Source: an uncultured Bacilli bacterium (lineage in GTDB: Bacteria; Bacillota_I; Bacilli_A; ML615J-28; CAG-313). From it: DNA of 64,000 bases. Location: assembly GCA_934140285.1 (NCBI GenBank), contig CAKPBI010000004.1, positions 104,768 through 168,767 of the forward strand, read 5' to 3'. Shown one piece after another: positions 36,297-44,418 of the stretch (positions within the stretch are counted from its first letter, which is position 1; every line of letters starts with the position of its first letter). The notes under the pieces were generated by a model. It saw only the letters and a list, made by a program, of their open reading frames with translations, made no database searches and was not told the origin of the DNA. The position numbers and the translations under genes are program-made.

Positions 36297-36683
36297 ATGT
36301 TAAATATTGTTACCCTAGTTGGGGTCTTACAAGAAAATCCCGAATTAAAAGAATTTGAATCAGGCGTAAAAGGAACCTTTATTACTTTACGTGTGGTTAA
36401 ACCTTTTAAATCAATGGATGGAAACTATGAATCGGAGTTTATTAAATGTGCCTTATGGGAAGGGATTGCGAGCAGCACCTGTGACTTTTGTACCAAAGGG
36501 GATATAATTGGTATCAGAGGTCGTTTAACCGTAAGAAGTGAGGATGTAACCTTTGAGGTTGATAATCAAGTCTATCATAAAAAGATTAACTCTCTCCAAG
36601 TAATCGCAGAAAGAGTGGCTTTTATCGCTGTAAGTAAAAGAAAACAAAATGACCAAGAATTTGCTTATCAAGATGCAGAGTAG
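36297..36683 (+). CDS. ssb: Single-stranded DNA-binding protein (Ssb family)
   Basis: 128 residues forming one OB-fold: MLNIVTLVGVLQENPEL, TFITLRVVKPF, EFIKCALWEGIA and KGDIIGIRGRLTVR match the Ssb core. It lacks the usual long Gly/Gln-rich tail and acidic DDxPF end; it stops at QDAE. It may therefore be an accessory Ssb rather than the main replication protein. GGAAGGAGG precedes ATG 36297. It stands alone between the divergent ger operon and thyA, with paired hairpins upstream. Confidence 0.82.
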   Translation: MLNIVTLVGVLQENPELKEFESGVKGTFITLRVVKPFKSMDGNYESEFIKCALWEGIASSTCDFCTKGDIIGIRGRLTVRSEDVTFEVDNQVYHKKINSLQVIAERVAFIAVSKRKQNDQEFAYQDAE

Positions 36684-36715
36684 CTAAATTTTTTATTTTT
36701 TGTGTCTTATCTTGT

Positions 36716-36785
36716 GTCAAGTAGATAATCCTTAACTATTTATTTTGACGTTTGCTAAAAGAATTCTCCGATATAGTTTAGCAGG
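36716..36785 (+). ncRNA. Structured 3' region or small RNA after ssb
   Basis: Two hairpins, GTCAA...TTGAC (36716-36749, about eleven pairs with one bulge) and TGCTAAA/TTTAGCA (36753-36783), lead directly into the terminator. No independent promoter is obvious, so it may be only the ssb 3' untranslated region. Confidence 0.35.
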
Positions 36786-36816
36786 AAAACACCTCTTTGA
36801 TTAGAGGTGTTTTTTC
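36786..36816 (+). terminator. Intrinsic terminator
   Basis: AACACCTCT/AGAGGTGTT arms (9 bp), 6-nt loop and T-run, between ssb and thyA. Confidence 0.9.
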
Positions 36817-36886
36817 TTTGTTCTTTTTTCTAGATTTATTTTTTTTAATATGATATAATATCAAAAAAAATAGATGGAGGTAAGAT

Positions 36887-37765
36887 ATGAAACAATATTT
36901 AGAGTTATGTGAACATGTATTAAAAGATGGACATTTTAAAGGAGATCGTACAGGAACTGGTACTTACTCAATCTTTGGTGCCCAAATGAGATTTCCTTTA
37001 TCGGAAGGCTTTCCTCTTTTAACAACTAAAAAAGTATATTTAAAAGCTATTATTTATGAACTATTATGGTTTATCAAAGGTGACACCAACATTAAGTATT
37101 TAGTAGATCATGGTGTAAGAATATGGAATGAATGGCCATATGAAAAATATAAAAATAGTAGTGACTATCAAGGGGAAACGATTGAAGAGTTTGTTGAAAA
37201 AATCAAAAATGATGATGTTTTCGCGAAACTTCATGGTGATTTAGGTCCCGTGTATGGAAAACAATGGCGTGCTTTTGGCATTGGTGATTATAAAGTTGAC
37301 CAACTAATGAAAGTAATCAATGAAATAAAAACTAACCCTAACTCAAGACGTCTAATTGTTTGTGCTTGGAACCCTCTTCAAGTTGATGAGATGGCTCTAC
37401 CTCCATGTCATAGTCTATTTCAATTCTATGTTAATGATGGTAAACTATCATGTCAACTATATCAACGTTCAGCCGATTTATTTTTAGGTGTACCATTTAA
37501 CATTGCTTCATACTCCCTACTTACCATGATGGTCGCAAAAGTTTGTGGTCTTGGTCTTGGTGATTTTGTGCATACGATTGGTGATGCTCATATTTACACT
37601 AATCATATTGACCAAATCAAAGAGCAATTATCACGTACTCCAAGAGCTCTACCTCAAATGAAGATTAATCGTGATACAACTAATATTGAAGATTTTGTAT
37701 ATGAAGACTTTGAACTTGAGGGATATAATCCATATCCGCCAATTAAAGGTAAGGTGGCTGTCTGA
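36887..37765 (+). CDS. thyA: Thymidylate synthase (ThyA)
   Basis: 292 residues. It methylates dUMP using methylene-tetrahydrofolate. The catalytic cysteine is in LPPCHSLFQFYV, followed by the QRSADLFLGVPFNIASY substrate/folate segment; the N-terminal RTGTGTYSIFG binds phosphate. Slightly longer than E. coli ThyA because of an insert around residues 85-110. An extended -10 (TGATATAAT) lies near 36850. The TGA stop overlaps the folA start, so dihydrofolate made here is recycled by the next gene product. Confidence 0.97.
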   Translation: MKQYLELCEHVLKDGHFKGDRTGTGTYSIFGAQMRFPLSEGFPLLTTKKVYLKAIIYELLWFIKGDTNIKYLVDHGVRIWNEWPYEKYKNSSDYQGETIEEFVEKIKNDDVFAKLHGDLGPVYGKQWRAFGIGDYKVDQLMKVINEIKTNPNSRRLIVCAWNPLQVDEMALPPCHSLFQFYVNDGKLSCQLYQRSADLFLGVPFNIASYSLLTMMVAKVCGLGLGDFVHTIGDAHIYTNHIDQIKEQLSRTPRALPQMKINRDTTNIEDFVYEDFELEGYNPYPPIKGKVAV

Positions 37766-38238
37766 TGTTTGCTTTGATTGTCGCAATGGATGAAAAAAAC
37801 CTCATTGGAAATGGTAATGATCTACCTTGGTACTATCCTGATGATTTAAAGTACTTTAAAAAAGTAACCAACTTTAAAGCTGTTTTAATGGGATATAACA
37901 CTTATATGTCAATAATTAATCGTAATGGTAAACCACTTCCTAATCGTGCTAACTATGTTTTAACAAGTAAAGAAGAAATCCCTTCAACGGGGGTTATCGT
38001 AACTAACCTTGATGAATTAATCGACGCCTACAAGGATCAAGAACTATACTGTATTGGTGGAAGAATGGTATATCAAGAAATGTTACCATTAGTTGATAGA
38101 TTGTATATCACAAGAATCCCCGGAACTCATGAAGGTGATGTTTTCTTCCCTGAAATTAATTATAATGAATTTAATTTACTTGGTAAAAGTAGAGAAAAAG
38201 ACTTAGTATTTGAAGTCTATGAAAGGATTAAAAAATGA
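37765..38238 (+). CDS. folA: Dihydrofolate reductase
   Basis: 157 residues. MFALIVAMDEKNLIGNGNDLPWYYPDDLKYFKK carries the family N-terminal pattern with the catalytic Asp of PDDLKYF. VLMGYNTY, PNRANYVLTS and YCIGGRMVYQ follow as NADPH-binding segments. The ATG overlaps the thyA stop by one base, and its own stop overlaps the plsC start, so the three genes are translationally coupled. Confidence 0.96.
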   Translation: MFALIVAMDEKNLIGNGNDLPWYYPDDLKYFKKVTNFKAVLMGYNTYMSIINRNGKPLPNRANYVLTSKEEIPSTGVIVTNLDELIDAYKDQELYCIGGRMVYQEMLPLVDRLYITRIPGTHEGDVFFPEINYNEFNLLGKSREKDLVFEVYERIKK

Positions 38239-39110
38239 TATTTCCTTTATCGTTAATTATTGTCTTTGGGGGGACTGCTCTTAGTTTATACCTTACAATA
38301 TCAAATAACGTTGCTTGGTATTTTTGTATATTTATTGCTTTAGGGACTTTCCTATTAACGGTTGGCATCTTTTGTTTAATCATTATGTTCTTACTAGTGA
38401 CTCTTGGTCACAAACTTTCTAAAACTTACAACCCTAAGGGTAAATTTAGATGGTTCTTTATGACTGATGTCGCAAGATTTAGTTGTTTCTGGCTTGGGGT
38501 TAGAATTAAAGCCCATGGCCTTGAAAAACTACCAAAAGATACTAACTTTGTTATTTACTCTAATCATCAAAGTTATCTTGACATGTTTATTCTTTATTTA
38601 GTCTTTAAAGATTACCCTCATGCGACAATGTACAAAAAGATTATTGATACTTACCCTCTTGCATCAGGAATGGCTAAGGCCTTAGGTGGTATTCCCATTG
38701 ATCGTGATGATGACAAGGAAGCCCTAAAAGTAATCTTAAAGATTATTAGTGAAGTCAAAAAAGGTTTAAACTTTCTTGTATTTCCCGAAGGCACTAGATC
38801 AAAAGGGCTTTATATGCATAAATATAAAGCTGGATCATTCAAAATATCTGAAAAAGCGATGGTTCCAACCGTTCTTGTTGCCATCGATGGTTCCTACCAA
38901 AAGAAGATGACAATTCCTTTTATTAGAACCCCTATCTATGTCAATATTGTTGAGGTTATTGATCCATCAAGATATCAAGAGATGAATACTCAAGAACTCG
39001 CAAGTCTTGCTCATGATTTAGTCGAAGCAGATATTAATAAAGCAAGAACAACATACCATTATTTAAAACCAGCTAAGAAATACCTAAATAAGAATAAATG
39101 GGACGACTAA
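38235..39110 (+). CDS. plsC: 1-acyl-sn-glycerol-3-phosphate acyltransferase (PlsC)
   Basis: 291 residues. Two N-terminal membrane segments (about 1-55), then the acyltransferase motifs: NHQSYLD (NHx4D) near residue 110 and FPEGTRSKG near 185. It makes phosphatidic acid at the membrane. ATG 38235 overlaps folA by 4 bp. It is the last gene before a bidirectional terminator. Grouping of thymidylate, folate and phospholipid genes is probably only shared growth-linked expression. Confidence 0.9.
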   Translation: MIFPLSLIIVFGGTALSLYLTISNNVAWYFCIFIALGTFLLTVGIFCLIIMFLLVTLGHKLSKTYNPKGKFRWFFMTDVARFSCFWLGVRIKAHGLEKLPKDTNFVIYSNHQSYLDMFILYLVFKDYPHATMYKKIIDTYPLASGMAKALGGIPIDRDDDKEALKVILKIISEVKKGLNFLVFPEGTRSKGLYMHKYKAGSFKISEKAMVPTVLVAIDGSYQKKMTIPFIRTPIYVNIVEVIDPSRYQEMNTQELASLAHDLVEADINKARTTYHYLKPAKKYLNKNKWDD

Positions 39111-39111
39111 A

Positions 39112-39136
39112 AAGCTTTACCAATCAGGTAAAGCTT
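39112..39136. terminator. Bidirectional intrinsic terminator
   Basis: AAGCTTTACC/GGTAAAGCTT arms with a short loop between the convergent plsC and rsuA-type genes; the minus-strand stop lies inside it. Confidence 0.87.
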
Positions 39137-39768
39137 ATTTCTTTAATATTTCCTTCTTTTAAATCATTAAGATTAAAAGGTCCAATCGCAATTCTTTTTA
39201 ATTCTTCAACTCTATTTCCAGCATTTATTACTGCCCGTCTAATTTGGTGGTATTTACCATCACTAAGAGTGAGCTTAATTTGATAATCATCAATTATCTC
39301 TACTTTCATTTCATTAGTTAGTTTTCCTTTAATCGTGATTGGTTTTGATAACTCTTTTATAAAAGAAGAAGTAAGAGGATTTTTAAGTTTTACAAGATAA
39401 ACTTTTTCAAAACTATCTTTACACTTCTTAATTAATGCTCCATCATTAGTAAGAAGAACTAACCCCATAGAGTCAACATCTAATCTGCCAGCTGGGACTA
39501 CCTTGTAGGGAAGACTAAGGTGATTAATGTAACTTTTAGCTTCGTTTGTAATATCACATCTTATCCCACGTGGTTTATTGTATAAATAGTATACATGAGG
39601 AACTTCTTCAATAACAATGTTATTAACCGTAACAACATCACCAGGTTTTACCATCCATGTTAAGGGATAAACCTCATTATTAATCAAGATTTTATTTTCT
39701 TTAAAAAGTAAATTAATCTCTGATTTAGTGTAAAAAGTATTATGTTTTAAATATTGATAAAGTCTCAT
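39124..39768 (-). CDS. RsuA-family rRNA pseudouridine synthase
   Basis: 214 residues: an N-terminal S4 RNA-binding domain (about 1-55) and the RsuA/RluB/RluE catalytic domain. The catalytic aspartate is in AGRLDVDSMGLVLLTND (the T of the common DxxTxGL is S here). KVYLVKL and KYHQIRRAVINAGNRV complete the domain. The target is probably 16S rRNA U516 or 23S rRNA; the sequence does not settle which. It is monocistronic, reads convergently to plsC, and ends inside the shared hairpin. Confidence 0.88.
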   Translation of the reverse strand: MRLYQYLKHNTFYTKSEINLLFKENKILINNEVYPLTWMVKPGDVVTVNNIVIEEVPHVYYLYNKPRGIRCDITNEAKSYINHLSLPYKVVPAGRLDVDSMGLVLLTNDGALIKKCKDSFEKVYLVKLKNPLTSSFIKELSKPITIKGKLTNEMKVEIIDDYQIKLTLSDGKYHQIRRAVINAGNRVEELKRIAIGPFNLNDLKEGNIKEISFT

Positions 39769-39847
39769 AAAATTTACCTCAAGGATATTTTATCATAAAA
39801 GTGAAATAGATGGGTAAAATAAGAATTGATAAAACAAATAAAAAGGT

Positions 39848-39876
39848 TTGCAAAAAGAACATAGTTATGGTATAAT
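39848..39876 (+). promoter_or_regulatory. Promoter of pdp
   Basis: TTGCAA (39848-39853), 17-bp spacer, TATAAT (39871-39876), then AAGGAG before ATG 39909. Confidence 0.88.
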
Positions 39877-39908
39877 CATTTTATATTATATAATAAGGAG
39901 AACAAGCA

Positions 39909-41216
39909 ATGAGAGTTGTTGATATTATTACTAAAAAAAGAGATGGTTTTAAACTATCTAAAGAAGAAATTGAATTTATTATTGATGGTTATGTAAAAGG
40001 TAATATTCCCGACTATCAAGTAAGTGCCTTCCTTATGGCAGTATACTTTAAAGGAATGGACAAAGAAGAAAGCTATCAATTAACAAATGCTATGCTTCAT
40101 AGTGGTGAAGAAATTGATTTATCCCGTATTAATGGAGTTAAAGTTGATAAACATTCAACTGGTGGGGTAGGAGATAAAACCAGCTTAGTTGTAGCACCAC
40201 TTGCGGCATCATTTGGTGTAAAAATGGCTAAAATGTCAGGAAGAGGTTTAGGACATACGGGAGGAACTCTAGATAAGCTTGAATCAATTCCAGGTTTTAG
40301 AATTGAAATCACTGCTGATGATTTCTTTAAACAAGTAAATGAAATCGGTCTTGCGATAATCGGACAAAGTGCCAACATTACTCCAGCTGATAAAAAACTA
40401 TATGCTTTACGTGATGTTACCGGAACTATTGAATCAGTACCGCTAATTGCATCTTCAATTATGTCTAAAAAGTTAGCAAGTGGAGCTGACCATATTGTAT
40501 TAGATGTAAAGGTTGGTAAAGGTGCCTTCATGAAAAACTTAGATGATGCGACTGTTCTCGCAAAAGCAATGGTTGAAATCGGATCATTAGCTCATCGTGA
40601 TACCGTAGCAACTCTAACTGACATGTCACAACCACTTGGATGTGCTGTTGGTAATAGTCTTGAAGTAATTGAAGCCATTGAAACCCTAAAAGGAAAAGGA
40701 CCAAAGGATTTTACTGAACTTTGTGTAGCCTTAACAGCAGAAATCCTTTTAATTGCAAAAATGGCAAAAGACCCAGATGAAGCAAGACAACTTGTACTTG
40801 ATGCTATTCATGATGGAAGAGGCCTTGAAAAATTACGTCTAATGATTAAATACCAAGGCGGAAACCCTGATGTCATTGATGACTATACACTATTCAAACA
40901 AGCAGGCCAAATCATTAATTTAGAATACCTCGATGATTTAGATGCTTATGTTGATGAAATAGATGCTCTAAAAATTGGTGAGGCCGCAATGCTTCTTGGT
41001 GCCGGTCGTGCAACCAAAGAAGACATCATTGATCCAAGTGTTGGTATTGTTCTTCACAAAAAAGTTGGTGACAAAGTTACTAAAGGTGATGTTATCGCAA
41101 GCATTTATACTAATGGCTTAAATACAGATGAAGCTATGCAAATGATTTTTGATGCTTACGTTTTAACAAACGAAGAAGTAAAACCTCATGATATCATTTT
41201 AAAGATTGTTAGATAA
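39909..41216 (+). CDS. pdp: Pyrimidine-nucleoside phosphorylase
   Basis: 435 residues. KHSTGGVGDKTSLVVAPLAAS (phosphate-binding), the MSGRGLGHTGGTLDKLES signature and KKLASGADHIVLDVKVGKGAFM are all family hallmarks. It cleaves thymidine, deoxyuridine and uridine with phosphate. Works with deoC and deoD (21980-23376), though not clustered with them here. It has its own strong promoter, and a perfect-palindrome terminator follows. Confidence 0.96.
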   Translation: MRVVDIITKKRDGFKLSKEEIEFIIDGYVKGNIPDYQVSAFLMAVYFKGMDKEESYQLTNAMLHSGEEIDLSRINGVKVDKHSTGGVGDKTSLVVAPLAASFGVKMAKMSGRGLGHTGGTLDKLESIPGFRIEITADDFFKQVNEIGLAIIGQSANITPADKKLYALRDVTGTIESVPLIASSIMSKKLASGADHIVLDVKVGKGAFMKNLDDATVLAKAMVEIGSLAHRDTVATLTDMSQPLGCAVGNSLEVIEAIETLKGKGPKDFTELCVALTAEILLIAKMAKDPDEARQLVLDAIHDGRGLEKLRLMIKYQGGNPDVIDDYTLFKQAGQIINLEYLDDLDAYVDEIDALKIGEAAMLLGAGRATKEDIIDPSVGIVLHKKVGDKVTKGDVIASIYTNGLNTDEAMQMIFDAYVLTNEEVKPHDIILKIVR

Positions 41217-41227
41217 CAAGAAAACAA

Positions 41228-41254
41228 GGGAATGCATATGCATTCCCATTTTTT
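41228..41254. terminator. Terminator, copy 1 of the GGGAATGC family
   Basis: Perfect 20-bp palindrome from GGGAATGCAT to ATGCATTCCC (41228-41247) followed by ATTTTTTT. Closely similar hairpins occur at 44306 and 45648, all in the motif AAGGGAATGC...CATTCCCATTTTT. Confidence 0.9.
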
Positions 41255-41272
41255 TACATAAAAAGCACATAT

Positions 41273-41379
41273 TCAACTAATCGTTGAGTTAAGTCCATTT
41301 TTTATTTTTTTAAAAAAAATCAACTCAACGAAGAGTATACTACTATTTTATTGTCTTTTAAATCAACTTATGGTAGAAT
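41273..41379 (+). promoter_or_regulatory. Promoter and candidate operator of the XRE-HEPN operon
   Basis: TTGTCT (41351-41356), 17-bp spacer, TAGAAT (41374-41379). Upstream are inverted arms TCGTTGAGTT (41281-41290) and AACTCAACGA (41322-41331). TCAACT recurs at 41273, 41320 and 41363, the last inside the promoter spacer. This layout fits self-repression by the encoded helix-turn-helix protein. The arms could instead form a hairpin. Confidence 0.6.
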
Positions 41380-41405
41380 GGAAGGGCCTTTAGGAGGAAT
41401 TGATT

Positions 41406-43340
41406 ATGATGACAATTGGTGATAGAATAAAATTAAAAAGAAAAGAATTAGGATTAACTCAATTAGAACTTGGAAAAAAATTAAATGTAACCGATAGAGC
41501 TGTCAGCAAATGGGAACAGAATGAAGGGAATCCAGATATGTCTATTATAGCTCCCCTCGCTAATGCTTTAGGAGTTAGTTTGGATTATCTTATTATGGGT
41601 AAAGACAAAGAAGAAAAAGTAGTAGTTAAAACGCCAAAGGAAATGCTAATTGAAACTGATGATCCTAAGTATCTTGAAAAAGTAAATGATCTTACCTTTT
41701 TAGATATTTATAATAATAAACTTATTAATGTATTTTCTTATTTAGTAAATAATAATATGATTATACGTTACTATAATACAATGAAAGTGGAAAAGGAATA
41801 TGTTTCATCAATTCTTTATATGTATTTAATTTCTAATCAAATTGAAAAAATTAAATTTTTTAATGTTAAGGATATTGGAAATATAAATAATGAATATTGG
41901 TCTGAAGAAATGTTAAATGCCTTTGTTGATGAAAAACTAGTAACTGACCAAACTAGAATTTATGTTTTAAGCACCCATAAGAGAAAATTGAATGATGGAG
42001 ATACAAATACGGAAAATTATCATCGACATGGTAAATGGCAAAATATGTATCCAATGTTTCTAGATAAATTCTCCGAATTAAAAAAATGGAAATGGGTAAA
42101 GTACATTTTTGATATAGCTGATGATATTAACATGTCTGCGATAGAACAATACAATAAGGCAACAAAAGAATATGGTTATAATTGTTGTTTTCTACGTTCA
42201 ACAACTCCAAGTTCAAACTCAAATAATATGATATTCCAAGTATTAGCAATTAATAAGCTTACTTTAAATAACTTACTTCAAGATAGTCAATATGAATTAC
42301 TAGAACATGCAAATAAGATTAATTCACTTAGTGGAAATGAAATAATTGATGAAAGAACTATTAAACTAAAACAAATGAAGGAATCTCCAGATGTAAGCCT
42401 TAAAGATAGATTAATATTTGAATTTTGTGACGAGTACATCCTAGATTATAATCATTTATTGGAATCTAAAACAGTTGAAGTAGATGGTCCAAGTATTAAT
42501 GAAAATGAAGAAAAATATTATGAATGTTTACTAGAACAATATAAATCACTTTATGAAGAGATTATTATGGAAAAAAACATCAGTTACATTGAATTAGCAT
42601 ACAAATGTGCAAAAGAAAGAAACTTTAAATTATTATTTAAGTTTAGTATAGATAATAAAATAGCTCCTTTAAGAGAAGCTTTAATGTTTGGTGGTATAGA
42701 AGAAATATTAAATGTAGCTAAAAAAACATTAATATATACTGATGAAGATAATAATAATATTGGGTATCCCAAAAGAAGTAAAATTTTAATTAATCATAAT
42801 TGGGTTGAAAAACAAGATATCAAATATATAAATGGTTTATTAAAACTAGATGATATTAACGAAATACCAGAAGATGTTGATTTAGCAATTAACTTTCTTA
42901 ATCAATTAAAAGAAAAGACCTTTAATAATTGGGTTGATAGTATCGAGAAAAAGATAACACATATCCAAGTAAAAAGAAATAATGAAATAGAATATAATAG
43001 ATGTAAAACAGAAATCACCAAGGAGTATCTTCTTGATCAAATTAATAAAGAAAATTATGATTCAGTCATAATTAAGTTATGTGTTAAGTTAGAATCCATA
43101 TTAAAATATAAGTATGAGTATTCAGGTGATTTACATACAATGTTAGATTTATATTTAAAGAAATTGTTAGATCAAAATTTATCATTTAATGATAATAAGA
43201 AATATAATGAATGGGCTAATTATCTTAATAAACTAAGAATGAAAAGAAATAATATTGTTCATTCGGAAAATAATACAATTGATTTTACCGAAGATGATTT
43301 AACTAAATGCATAAACATCATTGAAGAAATAGATAAGTAG
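41406..43340 (+). CDS. XRE-family HTH protein with C-terminal HEPN-like domain
   Basis: 644 residues from ATG 41406 (ATG 41409 also possible); TAGGAGG lies 8 nt upstream. Residues 1-65 are a clear XRE helix-turn-helix (DRIKLKRKELGLTQLELGKKL...RAVSKWEQ). Residues about 90-540 are helical, charged and unfamiliar. The last 100 residues look like a HEPN domain: KLESILKYKYEYSG, then RNNIVH (R614 to H619, the Rx4H motif of HEPN ribonucleases). Composition is more AT-rich than the neighbours. It starts an operon with the next gene. Toxin, defence effector or stress sensor are all possible. Confidence 0.75.
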   Translation: MMTIGDRIKLKRKELGLTQLELGKKLNVTDRAVSKWEQNEGNPDMSIIAPLANALGVSLDYLIMGKDKEEKVVVKTPKEMLIETDDPKYLEKVNDLTFLDIYNNKLINVFSYLVNNNMIIRYYNTMKVEKEYVSSILYMYLISNQIEKIKFFNVKDIGNINNEYWSEEMLNAFVDEKLVTDQTRIYVLSTHKRKLNDGDTNTENYHRHGKWQNMYPMFLDKFSELKKWKWVKYIFDIADDINMSAIEQYNKATKEYGYNCCFLRSTTPSSNSNNMIFQVLAINKLTLNNLLQDSQYELLEHANKINSLSGNEIIDERTIKLKQMKESPDVSLKDRLIFEFCDEYILDYNHLLESKTVEVDGPSINENEEKYYECLLEQYKSLYEEIIMEKNISYIELAYKCAKERNFKLLFKFSIDNKIAPLREALMFGGIEEILNVAKKTLIYTDEDNNNIGYPKRSKILINHNWVEKQDIKYINGLLKLDDINEIPEDVDLAINFLNQLKEKTFNNWVDSIEKKITHIQVKRNNEIEYNRCKTEITKEYLLDQINKENYDSVIIKLCVKLESILKYKYEYSGDLHTMLDLYLKKLLDQNLSFNDNKKYNEWANYLNKLRMKRNNIVHSENNTIDFTEDDLTKCINIIEEIDK

Positions 43341-43350
43341 GGAGAAATTT

Positions 43351-44127
43351 ATGAATGAATATGAACAAGCAGTTTTCGTAACTAAAGGATTTAGTTATCA
43401 AATAAATGTAGTAGGCTGTAACAAACATTATTATGGTGAAATAAATTATCATACAAAAGAATTATTACTATGTCAAGAAGAAAATATCCATTTAACAAAA
43501 TATCAATTAGTAATACTTAATAATCCTAAAAAGACCTCACTAGAAAAAATCGAAGTATTAAGTGGCAATAATAAACAAGATGCAATTTTATTTTCTGACA
43601 TCAATAAAGATATTCTAGAAAATGTAGATTATTATTATCCATATTATGAAAAAGGTTTTAATTTATATATCATAAATTTGGATTTTGAAAACAAACAAGA
43701 TAAAATTAAATTTTATTATAGGAATGGAATAGTAGATCCAATTGAAATAAAGATTAATTATATTGAGTCAGATAAGAATAAATATTATGAAAAGATTGCT
43801 GCTAAAAACAGAGAAGAACTATTATCTAAAATATCAGTAAATTATAGAACTGGTGATTCATTAATAAATGTTTATTGGCAAAATGCTAGTGCTAGTGTTA
43901 AAAAAATAATATTTGAATTATTTTTAGATAATGACCAACGTATAATGAAAGATGAAATTAACGCAAATATTTCCTTTAAAATAGTTCAAGGACTAGCTTA
44001 TGGGAAGTATTACTTTAAAGTGACACAACTTGATGAAAATAATAACATTATTGTTGCAACCGATTTAATTCCATTTAGTTTAGTTCCTCCATATTATGGA
44101 AATGGAAAAAATATAGTATGTAATTAA
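43351..44127 (+). CDS. Unknown beta-rich protein, partner of the XRE-HEPN protein
   Basis: 258 residues, no signal peptide or membrane helix. Alternating short hydrophobic strands suggest a beta fold; residues about 165-245 (LINVYWQNASASVKKIIFE to YFKVTQLDENNNI) have the spacing of an FN3/Ig-like sandwich. I recognise no family. GGGAGAAATTT precedes ATG 43351, 10 nt after the upstream stop, so it is co-expressed with the XRE-HEPN protein and is a likely partner, antitoxin or sensor. The sequence is very AT-rich. Confidence 0.6.
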   Translation: MNEYEQAVFVTKGFSYQINVVGCNKHYYGEINYHTKELLLCQEENIHLTKYQLVILNNPKKTSLEKIEVLSGNNKQDAILFSDINKDILENVDYYYPYYEKGFNLYIINLDFENKQDKIKFYYRNGIVDPIEIKINYIESDKNKYYEKIAAKNREELLSKISVNYRTGDSLINVYWQNASASVKKIIFELFLDNDQRIMKDEINANISFKIVQGLAYGKYYFKVTQLDENNNIIVATDLIPFSLVPPYYGNGKNIVCN

Positions 44128-44132
44128 ATAAT

Positions 44133-44161
44133 TTGAATTTTTTTATCAAATAATATATAAT
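44133..44161 (+). promoter_or_regulatory. Consensus promoter of the small RNA
   Basis: TTGAAT (44133-44138), exactly 17 bp, TATAAT (44156-44161). Predicted start at G44168. Confidence 0.85.
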
Positions 44162-44167
44162 ATTATT

Positions 44168-44265
44168 GCAGATAGAAATCTATGCTGTATACCTATGTTA
44201 CCGATCTTAATGTTTAAGTGATATGTACTATCACCGGCCATAGGGAGCCACTTGGTGGCTTTTTT
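44168..44265 (+). ncRNA. Stand-alone structured small RNA, about 98 nt
   Basis: It has its own promoter at one end and its own terminator at the other, and no coding frame. Predicted fold: hairpin CAGATAG/CTATgCTG (44169-44187); P1 CCTATG/CATAGG (44192-44197 with 44239-44244); P2 CCG/CGG (44201-44203 with 44235-44237); P3 GTGATA/TATCAC (44218-44223 with 44229-44234) stacked on P2; a 14-nt unpaired segment ATCTTAATGTTTAA between P2 and P3; then GCCAC/GTGGC and six T (44247-44265). I cannot match it to a known RNA family from memory. Confidence 0.75.
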
Positions 44266-44305
44266 GATAGTTTATTAATGAATATCAATGTTACTATAGA
44301 TACAA

Positions 44306-44331
44306 GGGAATGCGCATACATTCCCATTTTT
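44306..44331. terminator. Terminator, copy 2 of the GGGAATGC family
   Basis: GGGAATG/CATTCCC hairpin (44306-44312 with 44319-44325) plus ATTTTTAAA. No gene ends just upstream: the small RNA already has its own terminator at 44265. It looks like a leftover or boundary copy. Confidence 0.8.
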
Positions 44332-44371
44332 AAATTTATTTAAAAATTCTATTTGCCAAAAACGAAAAAAT

Positions 44372-44400
44372 TTGATTTTTGGAAAATAGTATGGTATAAT
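44372..44400 (+). promoter_or_regulatory. Promoter of the AAA ATPase gene
   Basis: TTGATT (44372-44377), 17-bp spacer, TATAAT (44395-44400); start codon only 18 bp beyond the -10 box. Confidence 0.8.
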
Positions 44401-44418
44401 ATTAACGAGGTGATAATA

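Noticed and set aside
44168..44265. Known riboswitch or type III toxin-antitoxin RNA repeat
   Set aside because: There is no tandem repeat as in ToxI-like RNAs, and no consensus core I recognise from fluoride, preQ1, guanidine, SAM or THF riboswitches. It also has its own terminator before any gene.
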